The notes: generated by a model not told the origin, from the letters alone. A DNA stretch of 64,000 nucleotides from JBCCSZ01 sp039821145 (GCA_039821145.1 JBCBOS010000025.1:62001-126000); one strand, 5' to 3'. Numbered from the stretch's first letter, positions 9,139-17,336 are shown. Made by a program: numbers and translations.

Positions 9139-9948
9139 TTACAATGCGTTTCGGATCGCCAGCAATTTTTCCAGCATTTCCTCCAACAAATCCAGGGGCA
9201 GCATGTTCGCTCCGTCGGACAAGGCCTTGGCCGGTTCCGGATGCGTTTCGATGAACAGGCCATCTACTCCGCAGGCCACTCCCGCTTTTGCAATTGTCTC
9301 GATCAAGGCCGGACGACCGCCGGTTACGCCACTGCTTTGATTGGGTTGCTGCAGAGAGTGGGTACAATCGAGGACCACCGGGCATTGGTTGGCTTGCATG
9401 ACGGGAATTCCCCGAAAATCTACCACCAGATCGGTATATCCAAAAGTGGTTCCACGTTCTGTCAGCAAAACCCCGTCGTTTCCACTTTGGCGAACCTTGT
9501 CCACCGCAAAACGCATGGACTCGGCACTCATGAACTGGCCTTTTTTGACGTTGACCAGCTTGCCTGTGGCCGCCGCTGCTTGCAATAAGCTTGTTTGGCG
9601 GCACAGAAAGGCCGGGATTTGCAACATGTCTACATGCTCAGCAGCTCGTGCAGCTTCTTCGTCTTGGTGAATGTCTGTCGTTACAGCCACATTCAGTTCT
9701 CTTCCCACCTTGGAAAGAATGCCAAGGGCTTTCTCATCGCCGATGCCCGTAAAGGAATCGAGTCGGGAGCGGTTGGCCTTGCGATAGGAGCCTTTGAAGA
9801 GGTAGGCAATTCCCAATCGTTGACAAATCTCTTTGACTCGTCCGGCAATTTCAAAAGCCAGTGCCTCGCTTTCGATGGCACAAGGTCCTGCAATCAAAAA
9901 CAGGCCTTTACCATCATAATGCTGTAAGGCTGGAATTCGCTGCAGCAT
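9139..9948 (-). CDS. kdsA: 3-deoxy-8-phosphooctulonate synthase (KDO-8-phosphate synthase)
   Basis: KdsA condenses phosphoenolpyruvate with D-arabinose 5-phosphate to KDO-8-phosphate, the first committed step to the KDO sugar of the LPS inner core, in the cytoplasm. The 269-aa product has the family landmarks in order: LIAGPCAIES near the N-terminus, YLFKGSYRKANRS (substrate-binding Lys/Arg), VTTDIHQDEEA, LQIPAFLCRQTSLL, VKKGQFM, LTERGTTFGY, VVLDCTHSLQQPN and GLFIETHPEP. Length fits the family (about 270-285). ATG 9948 gives the standard N-terminus; the frame continues upstream into sequence without homology. The gene points to an outer membrane with LPS, in line with the flippase and glycosyltransferase genes further on. 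Confidence 0.96.
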   Translation of the reverse strand: MLQRIPALQHYDGKGLFLIAGPCAIESEALAFEIAGRVKEICQRLGIAYLFKGSYRKANRSRLDSFTGIGDEKALGILSKVGRELNVAVTTDIHQDEEAARAAEHVDMLQIPAFLCRQTSLLQAAAATGKLVNVKKGQFMSAESMRFAVDKVRQSGNDGVLLTERGTTFGYTDLVVDFRGIPVMQANQCPVVLDCTHSLQQPNQSSGVTGGRPALIETIAKAGVACGVDGLFIETHPEPAKALSDGANMLPLDLLEEMLEKLLAIRNAL

Positions 9949-10049
9949 TTTTGTTAAATTTTTCAAAAAGTCTGTACCTAAGAATCTGTGAGAGCCTTTG
10001 CCGACCCGTGGATTTTCCTCCAGCGAGATCGTTGCTCTAACAAACAATA

Positions 10050-10057
10050 CAAAAGTA
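10050..10057 (-). promoter_or_regulatory. Candidate -7 element for kdsA
   Basis: Minus-strand TACTTTTG fits TAnnTTTG and lies about 100 bp before the kdsA ATG. It would give a leader of roughly 95 nt. CAAA (TTTG on the minus strand) lies about 25 bp further upstream, slightly beyond the usual spacing. Confidence 0.35.
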
Positions 10058-10270
10058 AATCCTTTGACATTGGAAAGCAAGACAAACAAAATATTATTCT
10101 GTTCAAAACCCCTATCCGCCCGTGTATAAGTACTTTATTTTAAAAACAATTTCGGCACGTAAATAAAATTACAAATCTACTAGGCCGACCGAATATAATT
10201 CAGCCCGCGGTGAAGAGTGTGGAAGAATGTTGGGAAACTGGAAAAATAAAAGGGGGCTTTGACGGGCAAA

Positions 10271-11317
10271 TCAGTCCAAAATGTAGGCGCTCCTGTCAAA
10301 TTTGCGTCTCATCAGCCGGAGGGTTTTGTCGACTTCCGGCTCTTCTTCGTACAAAAATTGGATGCCAACGCGGGTCAATCCGTTGACTTTGTCCTGATAG
10401 GCATCGAATCCCATCTCGTAGATTTGCTGGATGCGCTTGCGAACCCCTGCTTTTTTGCCAAAGGCGCCAATGATGATGACTGCCTCTTTCTGATTGGGAG
10501 CAGTGGTGATGGATTCTGTGTCGATGCTGGTTTCGAATTCGCCGTCTTCATTTCTTTGTGGCTGGGAAGTCACTGCCTCCCCTACTCCACTCAAGATGCC
10601 AGCATCGAATTCCTGTTCCTGCCCTTGATAGGGCTTGGTGTTGAGTCGCTTGTCGGCCACGGGGACTTTTTGGATGCCCAGAATGTCAGCCTTTCCCTGC
10701 AGCGCAAAATAAAAAATGCTCACAGCTGCCACCAACAACACCAATCCGACAGCGGCAGTGCTCCCTTGTCGACGCAAGAGCTGGCGAACGGGTGGCATGC
10801 TCGGCAGTTTCAAACGAGGCTTGGCCTCGCGCTTTGGCAGCTCCACCCATTTGTCCTTGGGCAGCGGGGCGTGGATGTTGGCTTCGTTGAGGGTGCGCAG
10901 GATCGGATAGAACTGTACGGTTGGCAGCCCGAAGGAAGCCGTGTTGAAATTGGTGCTGTCTTGTAAAAACTGAAAATTGGATTCGTAGTCCATGTACAAG
11001 CGGCCGACGTTGGGAAAAACGACGATCTCTCGCCTGTTGAGGGCCTCGAGGGTCTGCCTGCTGAAGTCTTCGATGAGCTGACGGACTTCCTCTTTGCCGA
11101 GCCCAGTGGTCTCGCAGAGAAATTGCAGCAGTTGCCCATTATCCTTTTGCAAGTCCCGATCAAAGGTGATTTGCTTGGATGGAGGATGCAACAGGCCTTG
11201 GACGTGATCGATGACCGAGGGCTTGTAGTTGGCTACAAATCCACCAAAGTCCGAAATGACCACCTGGTCTTTTTCGTACAAAAGTTTGCCAATGCTTGCC
11301 GCGATGTCGATGTTCAT
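10271..11317 (-). CDS. HU-domain and SPOR-domain membrane protein
   Basis: The 348-aa product begins with the prokaryotic CCDC81-like HU domain pair typical of Bacteroidota. The first part (about 1-55) contains VVISDFGGFVANYKPS and ITFDRDLQKDNGQLLQFL; the second (about 60-130) contains REIVVFPNVGRLYMDYE. A single transmembrane segment (TAAVGLVLLVAAVSIFYFAL, about 192-212) follows. The C-terminal about 75 residues match a SPOR domain (EAVIIIGAFGKKAGVRKRI and YQDKVNGLTRVGIQF), which binds denuded septal peptidoglycan. The usual interpretation is a cytoplasmic HU part, one membrane pass and a periplasmic wall-binding part, possibly acting at the division site; the role of the HU-like part is not known. 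ATG 11317 precedes the conserved MNIDIAASIGKLLYEKD. Confidence 0.9.
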   Translation of the reverse strand: MNIDIAASIGKLLYEKDQVVISDFGGFVANYKPSVIDHVQGLLHPPSKQITFDRDLQKDNGQLLQFLCETTGLGKEEVRQLIEDFSRQTLEALNRREIVVFPNVGRLYMDYESNFQFLQDSTNFNTASFGLPTVQFYPILRTLNEANIHAPLPKDKWVELPKREAKPRLKLPSMPPVRQLLRRQGSTAAVGLVLLVAAVSIFYFALQGKADILGIQKVPVADKRLNTKPYQGQEQEFDAGILSGVGEAVTSQPQRNEDGEFETSIDTESITTAPNQKEAVIIIGAFGKKAGVRKRIQQIYEMGFDAYQDKVNGLTRVGIQFLYEEEPEVDKTLRLMRRKFDRSAYILD

Positions 11318-11822
11318 ATCTGCTGCTTTCCGCTCCGGTGGCGTATTATCACACAAGGTACCGAAGATTGGGCCAATTTACATCTTTTTTTTCTTATGAG
11401 CATGTATAAGATTAATCCTTTCGCTAATATGACTGTCTTTCTTCACCATACTTCAGCTACTTGCCTCGACGGCAGGCGGGTCCTTCGGCACGTAGCCTCC
11501 GGCTATGCACCTCAAGATGAGCTTCGTCTGGCTAGGAAATCCAACTCATATTATCTGAAAAACTAAGCTTGTACATCTATCTACTGAACAGTAACTTTTT
11601 GTAATATGTCTGAAGCTCTTAAATTTCAACACTTCTAGGATGCCAAATAAAATTTGGTTATTTGAGTTGTATTGTATGGATATTATTCTACGACTAAAAA
11701 TGTCTGATAAATAGGTTTCTAAATATTACGAAAATCCATCGTTCAGTAGTTAGCTTGTACATACTCTAAAATAAAGATTTGATATGTAACCGACTCGGGT
11801 TCAAGTAGGTAGCAAAAGTCCA
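11318..11822. other. Intergenic region of about 505 bp with hairpins and a composite short repeat
   Basis: No gene is supported. Around 11460-11520 a GC-richer patch holds short hairpins (TGCC-tcgac-GGCA; TAGCC-tcc-GGCTA). Further on, AGCTTGTACAT occurs at 11566-11576 and again at 11752-11762. CTACTGAAC (11581-11589) and GTTCAGTAG (11741-11749) form an inverted pair inside that interval. This may be the remnant of a small repetitive element. Confidence 0.4.
11566..11762. repeat. Composite short repeat: 11-bp direct repeat enclosing a 9-bp inverted pair
   Basis: AGCTTGTACAT flanks the segment as direct copies (11566-11576, 11752-11762). CTACTGAAC at 11581-11589 is the exact reverse complement of GTTCAGTAG at 11741-11749. 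The interval is AT-rich and non-coding. Confidence 0.4.
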
Positions 11823-12305
11823 CTAGCAGCAGGAGAGCCTGCCCGTGCCCCCACAGCATGCATTTGCCTTTTCGACCAGGCTGGACAATGCCAACTTGGG
11901 CTTGCAAACGGTGGGTGGTACGGTCAAATCAATCAGCAAATGCCCCTCTTCCACCTTGGCATCCACGATGCGGTATACAGAAGTCGGAACTTCCTGGTTG
12001 CCATATTCGATGAACAATTCCGTTTCTTTTTGAAGGGGGCGGGAAGAATCCACTACCTGAAAAATTTTGTGGGCCTTTCCAGCCGTCATTGCCCGACCGG
12101 ACTTGCGGATGAGGCCATCCCAGAGTTGGACCACCGTCCGGCGCTCTTCATGGGGTCGACCACCACAATCCACCGATTCGATGTAGACATTTTTCACCTC
12201 TGTGATGTGGTAAGAATTGGGAACCACTTGATCAGGTCGGTACAAAAAGAGCAATTCCTTGTCGGCATTCTGTTCGAGCAATTCTAAAAATGTATGGGTT
12301 TGCAT
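11823..12305 (-). CDS. DUF6428 family protein linked to arsR
   Basis: The 160-aa product resembles the DUF6428 family, small proteins that in Bacteroidota commonly sit next to an ArsR-type regulator in arsenic-related clusters. Visible features are an N-terminal FLELLEQNADKELLFLYRPD, the central NVYIESVDCGGRPHEERRT with LWDG after it, and a C-terminal Cys-rich tail (ACCGGTGRLSCC) that could bind a thiophilic metal or metalloid. No transmembrane segment is seen, so it is likely cytoplasmic. It lies 52 bp downstream of the arsR-like gene on the same strand and has its own copy of the inverted repeat proposed as operator 16 bp before its ATG. No arsenate reductase or arsenite pump is present in the window. 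The biochemical role is unknown. Confidence 0.75.
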   Translation of the reverse strand: MQTHTFLELLEQNADKELLFLYRPDQVVPNSYHITEVKNVYIESVDCGGRPHEERRTVVQLWDGLIRKSGRAMTAGKAHKIFQVVDSSRPLQKETELFIEYGNQEVPTSVYRIVDAKVEEGHLLIDLTVPPTVCKPKLALSSLVEKANACCGGTGRLSCC

Positions 12306-12320
12306 GAGATGTAATTTTTT

Positions 12321-12336
12321 ATCGCAATATTACGAT
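12321..12336. promoter_or_regulatory. Candidate ArsR operator before the DUF6428 gene
   Basis: ATCGCAATATTACGAT is a near-perfect inverted repeat in the 52-bp gap between the two genes, 16 bp before the DUF6428 ATG. It shares 13 of 16 bases with the repeat before the arsR-like gene (12698-12713), which suggests one regulator binds both. Confidence 0.65.
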
Positions 12337-12357
12337 TATTAAAAGAAAAAAAATGGA

Positions 12358-12678
12358 TCAACAGCAATTTTTCAAATCGACGAATAGAGTCTGGATCAAT
12401 ACTTTGGCCTCTTTCCAAACTTCCTCCTCGATGCAGTAGCAGGTGCGAACGCCCTCAATTTGGCCTTTGATGAGTCCGGCCTCTTTCAGCGCCTTGAGAT
12501 GTTGGGAGATGGTGGATTGGGACAACGGAAGCGCATCGACAATTTCTCCACAAACACAGCCCTTGTGCCCGAGCAAGTACTCCAGGATGGCGATCCGAGC
12601 GGGATGACCAATGGCTTTTGCCAGGGCAGCTACTCGGTTTTGGGCCGGGGTAAACAATTGTGATTTGGTAATGCCCAT
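12358..12678 (-). CDS. ArsR/SmtB-family metal-responsive repressor
   Basis: The 106-aa product is a winged helix-turn-helix repressor of the ArsR/SmtB family. The domain runs from AALAKAIGHPARIAILEYLL through the recognition helix LSQSTISQHLKALKEAGLI to the wing GQIEGVRTCYCI. In the helix that holds the classic ELCVCDL thiol site this protein has CVCGEIV, so a thiol site for As(III) or a similar ion is plausible. A second Cys pair sits at the very end (NCC). Length is normal. ATG 12678 is chosen because the upstream frame reads into hydrophobic sequence absent from the family. It is followed by the DUF6428 gene, and a perfect inverted repeat lies 20 bp upstream, consistent with autoregulation. 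Confidence 0.9.
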   Translation of the reverse strand: MGITKSQLFTPAQNRVAALAKAIGHPARIAILEYLLGHKGCVCGEIVDALPLSQSTISQHLKALKEAGLIKGQIEGVRTCYCIEEEVWKEAKVLIQTLFVDLKNCC

Positions 12679-12697
12679 TGTGAATTCGTCGTTTATG

Positions 12698-12713
12698 ATC
12701 GTAAAAATACGAT
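12698..12713. promoter_or_regulatory. Candidate ArsR operator upstream of the arsR-like gene
   Basis: ATCGTAAAAATACGAT is a perfect inverted repeat (ATCGTA / TACGAT, four-base spacer) 20 bp before the ATG. Its position and its match to the site at 12321-12336 suggest a repressor-binding site. Confidence 0.7.
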
Positions 12714-13342
12714 GAATCAACCAAAAAAGCAAGAGGTTGCTCCAAAAAAGGAACAACCTCCCCATCTCTGATCCAATGTGTGTTAAATCACACGGGTAAT
12801 TTTCCTGGAATGTTTTCCGGGTAAAGTGTTTTGGATCATGTCATCTGTAATCTGTATGTAAAGAATCCCTTTTCAATTACGGATGAACCGACCAAAGTCC
12901 AATCGTTCAGCACCGGGCTCCCGTGTCAGCCGGTTCATAGGATATATATAGTGTGAAAGTCGTTGCCTGCCTCGGTATGGGGCAAGCAGGTAGTTGGCAG
13001 TAAGCCATCCAGCTGTGCAATCGCCATCGGCACAAGAGCAAACATGGCTCTCATCTAATGGATTGCATCTGTGGGTTTGAAGGTGTTCTTGACCGCTTTT
13101 GCAGTCGTGTGAAAAAGTGCAAACACAATGCCAAAAATTAAAAAACAAGCATAAAAATAAAATTTATGTGACGGCCATTTTTTGTCATTTACCAAAGCAA
13201 TTGACTGATTTACAGTAGCTAGAGTAGCAAAGAAAGTGACAGCTCAATTTTTTTTCAAAATTCTTGGGTACGGCTTTCTACCCTCCCAACACATGAGGGT
13301 GTTACATCAAACATTCATCACAATTGAAAAATACCCTATATC
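12714..13342. other. Divergent intergenic region of about 630 bp
   Basis: It separates the arsR-like gene (minus) from the secreted-protein cluster (plus). I see no strong gene. A 91-codon Cys-containing minus-strand frame (12873-13148) has no recognisable domain and is not called. The promoters for both directions should lie here but I cannot place them with confidence. Confidence 0.45.
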
Positions 13343-14221
13343 ATGACTCGCTCCATCCGCACCTCCACCCAATCCTTCTTCCTTCTCATCGCCTTGTTTG
13401 CCTTTACCGGGCTACAAGCAGCCGGCTCGCTGAGTGGCAGCTGGAAAAACCGCGACGCCAATACAAGTGGCCTGACCAAAGTCATCATTGGCAACAACAA
13501 CGCTAGTTTCCAGGCCTTTGGAAAATGCCATCCGACCGACTGCAAGTGGGACAAGGTGAGAATGCACAAAAACGGCAATTCCTACACAGCCTATTACAAT
13601 CAAGGCTTTGCCAAGCGCAAACTCAGCATCGCCAAACTGGGCAACGGCATGCTTTGCGTCATCATGAGGACGGTCTACAAAGACAATCGCAAGCCTCGCA
13701 GAGATACTTATTACTTCAAAAAAGTCGTCCGCCCCGTCATCACTGCAAGACCTGCCGTGCGAGAGGATTGTGTCCGCATCGACTACAGAACGGCCAAGTT
13801 GGCTTGCATCAAAGGAGACTGGAAGATCGTGGACGGCCCCAAGGGCAATCACTGGGCCTTTAGCTTTGGCCGCAACAAGGAAGAAGCCATCAAGGCGCTG
13901 CGCGTCATCAAGCACTACAGAATCACGCAAAGCTGTTTTGTCGGACGACCAGGCCCTTCCTTCAGTTACCTCCTCAAAAACGGCAAAGCCCCAACAGGTG
14001 CCATTCGCTCGGAGGACTGTGTTTCTTTCAACCCCAGAACTGCACAAGTAAAACGCATCAATGGCCGCTACAAGATCGTCGATGGCAGACATTGGGTCTT
14101 CGACTTCGGCAACAACAAAGCGGAAGCCATCAAGTCGCTCAACATCATCAAAAAGCACGGTTTCACAAAGTCCTGCTACGTCGGTCGCCCCGGCCCCTCC
14201 TTCACCTACCTGCGCAAATAG
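13343..14221 (+). CDS. Secreted protein with CHPTDC domain and two GRPGP repeats
   Basis: The 292-aa product has a signal peptide (about 1-27). Residues 32-127 form one beta-rich domain: GSWKNRDANTSGLTKVII, then FGKCHPTDCKWDKV at 60-73, then YYNQGFAKRKLSI and DTYYFKK. From memory the CHPTDC pattern recurs in secreted proteins of many phyla. The rest is two repeats of about 70 residues (141-212 and 223-292), each with EDCV, a KIVDG and HW-F-FG core, an AIK-L-IIK helix, and SCF/YVGRPGPSF-YL at the end. Two Cys per repeat could form disulfides. The protein is predicted to be exported, with no T9SS tail. It is first of three consecutive genes for exported proteins but has its own terminator (14287-14316). 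Function is unknown. Confidence 0.85.
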   Translation: MTRSIRTSTQSFFLLIALFAFTGLQAAGSLSGSWKNRDANTSGLTKVIIGNNNASFQAFGKCHPTDCKWDKVRMHKNGNSYTAYYNQGFAKRKLSIAKLGNGMLCVIMRTVYKDNRKPRRDTYYFKKVVRPVITARPAVREDCVRIDYRTAKLACIKGDWKIVDGPKGNHWAFSFGRNKEEAIKALRVIKHYRITQSCFVGRPGPSFSYLLKNGKAPTGAIRSEDCVSFNPRTAQVKRINGRYKIVDGRHWVFDFGNNKAEAIKSLNIIKKHGFTKSCYVGRPGPSFTYLRK

Positions 14222-14286
14222 GCCTGTCTCACGCCATCGAACAAATGAGATCCCATGACAACATTCACAAATCAATTTCCCCTCAG

Positions 14287-14316
14287 CCGAGCGTGCCTAC
14301 CGCGCTCGGTTTTTTT
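14287..14316 (+). terminator. Rho-independent terminator after the GRPGP-repeat protein gene
   Basis: CCGAGCG pairs with CGCTCGG across a nine-base loop and is followed by seven T, 66 bp past the stop codon. Confidence 0.85.
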
Positions 14317-14410
14317 GTGTGGAAAAATTGTCCCCGACTGGGTACACCGCCAGGCCGACCGACACATATCCATGACAACTTGATTCTACACCATTCAAAT
14401 CATACAAAGA

Positions 14411-15448
14411 ATGAGAGCTTTCTATATCCTATCGATGTCGCTACTACTGACAACGGCTGCCTTTGGCCAGAAGAAGGTCAGCGGTGCCATGGGCAAATTT
14501 CTCCAAACCGAATTCATGACCACCTACATGAATCTGAAAATTGAAGCAGAAAATGCCGTCAAGACCTTCCAGTCCAACCAAGACCGCTACCAGGTGCAAG
14601 ATGTGAGTCGAGTGCGCGCAGAATACGACAAAATTGCCGCCCAGTTCAATGCACTGCTGGAAGGTGTCAAAAACGATTTTCTCAACAAAAAGAAACTCAA
14701 ATACATCGAAAAATTTCCGGACAGCTATTCCGATGGTCTACAGATGAAACTCTACAAGCTCTCCGACCACTATGCCAAGGGCTTTCAGCAAAGTCTGGCC
14801 GATGCCACTGCCAACGAAATTGATGGCGTCGCCGTTCTGCTGCTGATTGGGGAAATCATTGGGTTGACCAAGGGAATGTCGGACTACTTCTCCAAACTCC
14901 GTCGGGAGGCCCGCCGCTACAACCAAGCCTACTTGCACAAACACCTGGTAAGCCCCCATCGATGGAAAAGCTGGGATGAAATTGCAGGCCGTTCTGCAGC
15001 GCCCAACTACCACCAGCCAGACCGAGAATTCGACCCGTCCAGCGTCCAACTGCGCATTCCCAACAGCAGAAACAATGGCTTTGACAATGGAGATTTCAAC
15101 AACAGTGGCCAAAACGATTGGGACGACAACACAGGAGACTTCAACGATGACAGCTTTGACAATGACAATGGCCAAAACGACTGGAACGAAGACTCCAACA
15201 ACAGCAATGGGTCATCCGACGATACTTTTGACTACCAAAACAGCAATCCCGATGAGGAAGATGACTGGAACAATACAGCCCGCGGAAATGTCCCTGGTGG
15301 CCAAGGCGAGTCCACCAATCAACAGCCCAATCCCAGCCAGGATGATCCCTTCATTTACGGCAACTGGCAAACCGGGCAGCCAGACAGCACCAAAAGCAAC
15401 CAACGCAAATACCAAAAGGGCAAGCTCCAAAAACAACGCAAACAATAA
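14411..15448 (+). CDS. Secreted protein with Asn/Asp-rich low-complexity tail
   Basis: The 345-aa product has a signal peptide (1-19, ending TTAAFG). Residues about 25-190 are helical and charged, without a match I recognise. This part includes an internal hydrophobic stretch (EIDGVAVLLLIGEIIGLTKG) that may be a buried helix or a membrane contact. From about 215 on the chain is low complexity and dominated by Asn, Asp, Gly and Ser, with the unit QNDW occurring twice and EDDW once; it ends in a Lys/Gln-rich basic stretch. The acidic tail could bind calcium or be an extended spacer; this is inference. The stop is 27 bp before the papain-like protease gene, so the two are very likely cotranscribed, and this protein could be a partner or substrate of that protease. 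Codon use changes only in the low-complexity part. Confidence 0.78.
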   Translation: MRAFYILSMSLLLTTAAFGQKKVSGAMGKFLQTEFMTTYMNLKIEAENAVKTFQSNQDRYQVQDVSRVRAEYDKIAAQFNALLEGVKNDFLNKKKLKYIEKFPDSYSDGLQMKLYKLSDHYAKGFQQSLADATANEIDGVAVLLLIGEIIGLTKGMSDYFSKLRREARRYNQAYLHKHLVSPHRWKSWDEIAGRSAAPNYHQPDREFDPSSVQLRIPNSRNNGFDNGDFNNSGQNDWDDNTGDFNDDSFDNDNGQNDWNEDSNNSNGSSDDTFDYQNSNPDEEDDWNNTARGNVPGGQGESTNQQPNPSQDDPFIYGNWQTGQPDSTKSNQRKYQKGKLQKQRKQ

Positions 15449-15475
15449 TCATTGCTTCCGCTTCAACCAACTGCC

Positions 15476-16999
15476 ATGACTCGTATCCTCCTCCCCTGCC
15501 TTTTCCTCCTGGCCATGCAAAACCTGCTGGCACAGGCCACAGAATTTCCAACGGGATTGTTGCCCGAGGACAGCACCTATCAGCAATTGCCCCGTCTGAG
15601 CGAATTCGATGGGACCAAGGCCAACCTGCCCAACCGAGTGAGTTTGGAACAATACTGCCCGGAAGTCGGCAACCAGGGAGACATCTTCAGCTGTGTGGGT
15701 TGGTCGGTGGGTTATGGGGCACTCACCATTCAGCGGGCCATCCACAATGGCTGTACGGATCGAGCGGTCATCACCCAAAATGCCCATTCTGCCCTGTTCA
15801 TCTACAACCAAATCAAAGAGGGCGACTGCCGACAGGGAGCGAGGATCAGCGATGCCGTCCGCTTTTTGATGGAACATGGCGACTGCCTGGCCGGACAATT
15901 TGACTACGACCGGGACAACTGCCAACTACTTCCCGACGCCCAACTCCAACAACAAGCCCAACGCTTTGCCATCGAGGACTTTTTGACCTTATTTGACCAA
16001 GGCTCTTCCGAACGAGAAAAGATTGCCAAGACCAAAATGGCCATTGCACGCCAAAAGCCCGTCATCATCGGCATGCAAGTCCGCCGCAACTTTTACCAGC
16101 TGGAAAATGCCCGCTTTTGGTGGCCAGACAATGGCAATACTGCTCCGGCGGGTGGGCATGCGATGGTGGTTGTGGGCTACGATGACATCAAGGGGGCCTT
16201 CCGACTGTTCAACTCCTGGGGTAGCCAGTGGGGCGATCGGGGATTCATATGGGTGAAGTACCGCGACTTTGCTCGCTTTTGCAAGTATGCCTACATCCTG
16301 TACCTATTGGAAAGTGATCAATTCGACACGCCATTGACCACCGATGCCAAGGCCGCCGCTCCGGCGGTGCAAGTGACCACTGCAGTGGCCAGTCGCCCAA
16401 AATTTCGGCCATTGGTCAAGTTGGGAGGGCAATTTGGATTTCGACAATTCAAGGGTTGGGATGCCCAGCAGCAGCCTCAGTTCCAATCGGCAGAGGTGTA
16501 TTTTGAAGAGGGGTACTACCGGACGGAGCAGTCAGAATGGGCCGTTGGACAAAAATTTCAGTTGCTGGTGCAGACCACAGAACAAGATGAATACCTCTAT
16601 GTTTTCAGCATTGATGCTCGCCGAAACGTACACATCCACTTTCCTCGCAAGGGCAAGTACAACCGCAAGTTCAGAGGCCGCAATGAGAGTGCGCTCTTGC
16701 TGAGTGGCGGGGCGCAGGCCATCATACCAGGGCCCCAAAAGGTCCTCAAAAAGAGCCATGCCGGAAGAGATAAGCTGATTGTTTTGTACGCCAAGAAGAA
16801 AATCCCCCACTTCCGAAAGCTGTGCCGGGCGGCCAGTCAGTACAATGGCAATTTTGTCGATCACCTATGGAAATTGCTGGAAGAGCAGGTCGTTCCCCGC
16901 AAGGAAATCCTGTACCATCCCGAAGAGATGTCTTTCACGGCCAGCACGCGAAGTGGGCGTTATGTGGTCCCCATTGTGTTGGAAATTGAAGGGAATTGA
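15476..16999 (+). CDS. Secreted papain-like cysteine protease with DUF4384-like C-terminal domain
   Basis: The 507-aa product has a signal peptide (1-20) and a C1-type peptidase domain (about 50-290). The catalytic set is visible: oxyanion Gln67 in EVGNQGD, nucleophile Cys73 in IFSCVGWSVGYG, His228 in GGHAMVVVGYDD, and Asn246 in FNSWGSQWGDRGF. No inhibitory propeptide of the eukaryotic type is seen. From about 330 a second domain resembles DUF4384: YFEEGYYRTEQSEWAVGQKF, LYVFSIDARRNVHIHFP, then DKLIVLYAKKKI. This domain accompanies secreted or periplasmic enzymes and caspase-like proteins. The start is ATG 15476; an ATG eight codons upstream would put a polar stretch before the signal peptide. 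It converges on the ferredoxin gene with only 13 bp between stops. The physiological substrate is unknown. Confidence 0.88.
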   Translation: MTRILLPCLFLLAMQNLLAQATEFPTGLLPEDSTYQQLPRLSEFDGTKANLPNRVSLEQYCPEVGNQGDIFSCVGWSVGYGALTIQRAIHNGCTDRAVITQNAHSALFIYNQIKEGDCRQGARISDAVRFLMEHGDCLAGQFDYDRDNCQLLPDAQLQQQAQRFAIEDFLTLFDQGSSEREKIAKTKMAIARQKPVIIGMQVRRNFYQLENARFWWPDNGNTAPAGGHAMVVVGYDDIKGAFRLFNSWGSQWGDRGFIWVKYRDFARFCKYAYILYLLESDQFDTPLTTDAKAAAPAVQVTTAVASRPKFRPLVKLGGQFGFRQFKGWDAQQQPQFQSAEVYFEEGYYRTEQSEWAVGQKFQLLVQTTEQDEYLYVFSIDARRNVHIHFPRKGKYNRKFRGRNESALLLSGGAQAIIPGPQKVLKKSHAGRDKLIVLYAKKKIPHFRKLCRAASQYNGNFVDHLWKLLEEQVVPRKEILYHPEEMSFTASTRSGRYVVPIVLEIEGN

Positions 17000-17012
17000 G
17001 AAAGGGAGGAGA

Positions 17013-17336
17013 CTAATCGCCAGTGGGCGCCAGTTTGACCACCAAGCCTTCCAAATCATCCGTCATTCGCACTTGGCAGCCCAATCGGCTGTTGTCCTCC
17101 ACAAAAAATGCCTGATCCAGCATGTCTTCTTCATCATCGCTGGGATCGGGCAGGCCATGCTCTGACTCCACATATACATGACAGCTGGCGCAGAGGGCCA
17201 TTCCTCCACAGGTCCCTTCCACAGGCAATTCATAGGCCTTGCAGACCTCCATGAGGTTCATGTTCATATCGGTCGGGGCCTCCAATTTGTGGGTTTGGTC
17301 TTCGCGATCGATGACCGTCAGGTTGATCATGCTCAT
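17013..17336 (-). CDS. 2Fe-2S ferredoxin
   Basis: The 107-aa product is an adrenodoxin-type ferredoxin that carries one [2Fe-2S] cluster and shuttles single electrons in the cytoplasm. The four ligands are Cys43, Cys49, Cys52 (CGGMALCASC) and Cys87 (RLGCQV). The surrounding sequence, with VEGTCGG before and LPDPSDDEEDMLD between the third and fourth ligand, is typical of the family. ATG 17336 gives the usual length; the longer frame adds 46 unrelated residues. It is the last gene of a minus-strand series (enoyl-CoA hydratase upstream, 180 bp away). The redox partner cannot be told from the context; cytochrome P450 or dioxygenase genes are not in the window. Confidence 0.92.
   Translation of the reverse strand: MSMINLTVIDREDQTHKLEAPTDMNMNLMEVCKAYELPVEGTCGGMALCASCHVYVESEHGLPDPSDDEEDMLDQAFFVEDNSRLGCQVRMTDDLEGLVVKLAPTGD

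Noticed and set aside
12873..13148. 91-codon minus-strand frame with many Cys
   Set aside because: No recognisable domain or upstream promoter; composition is compatible with chance in a 630-bp spacer.
13412..14275. 287-codon minus-strand open frame
   Set aside because: Antisense to the exported GRPGP-repeat protein, whose repeats and signal peptide are clear; no domain on the minus strand.
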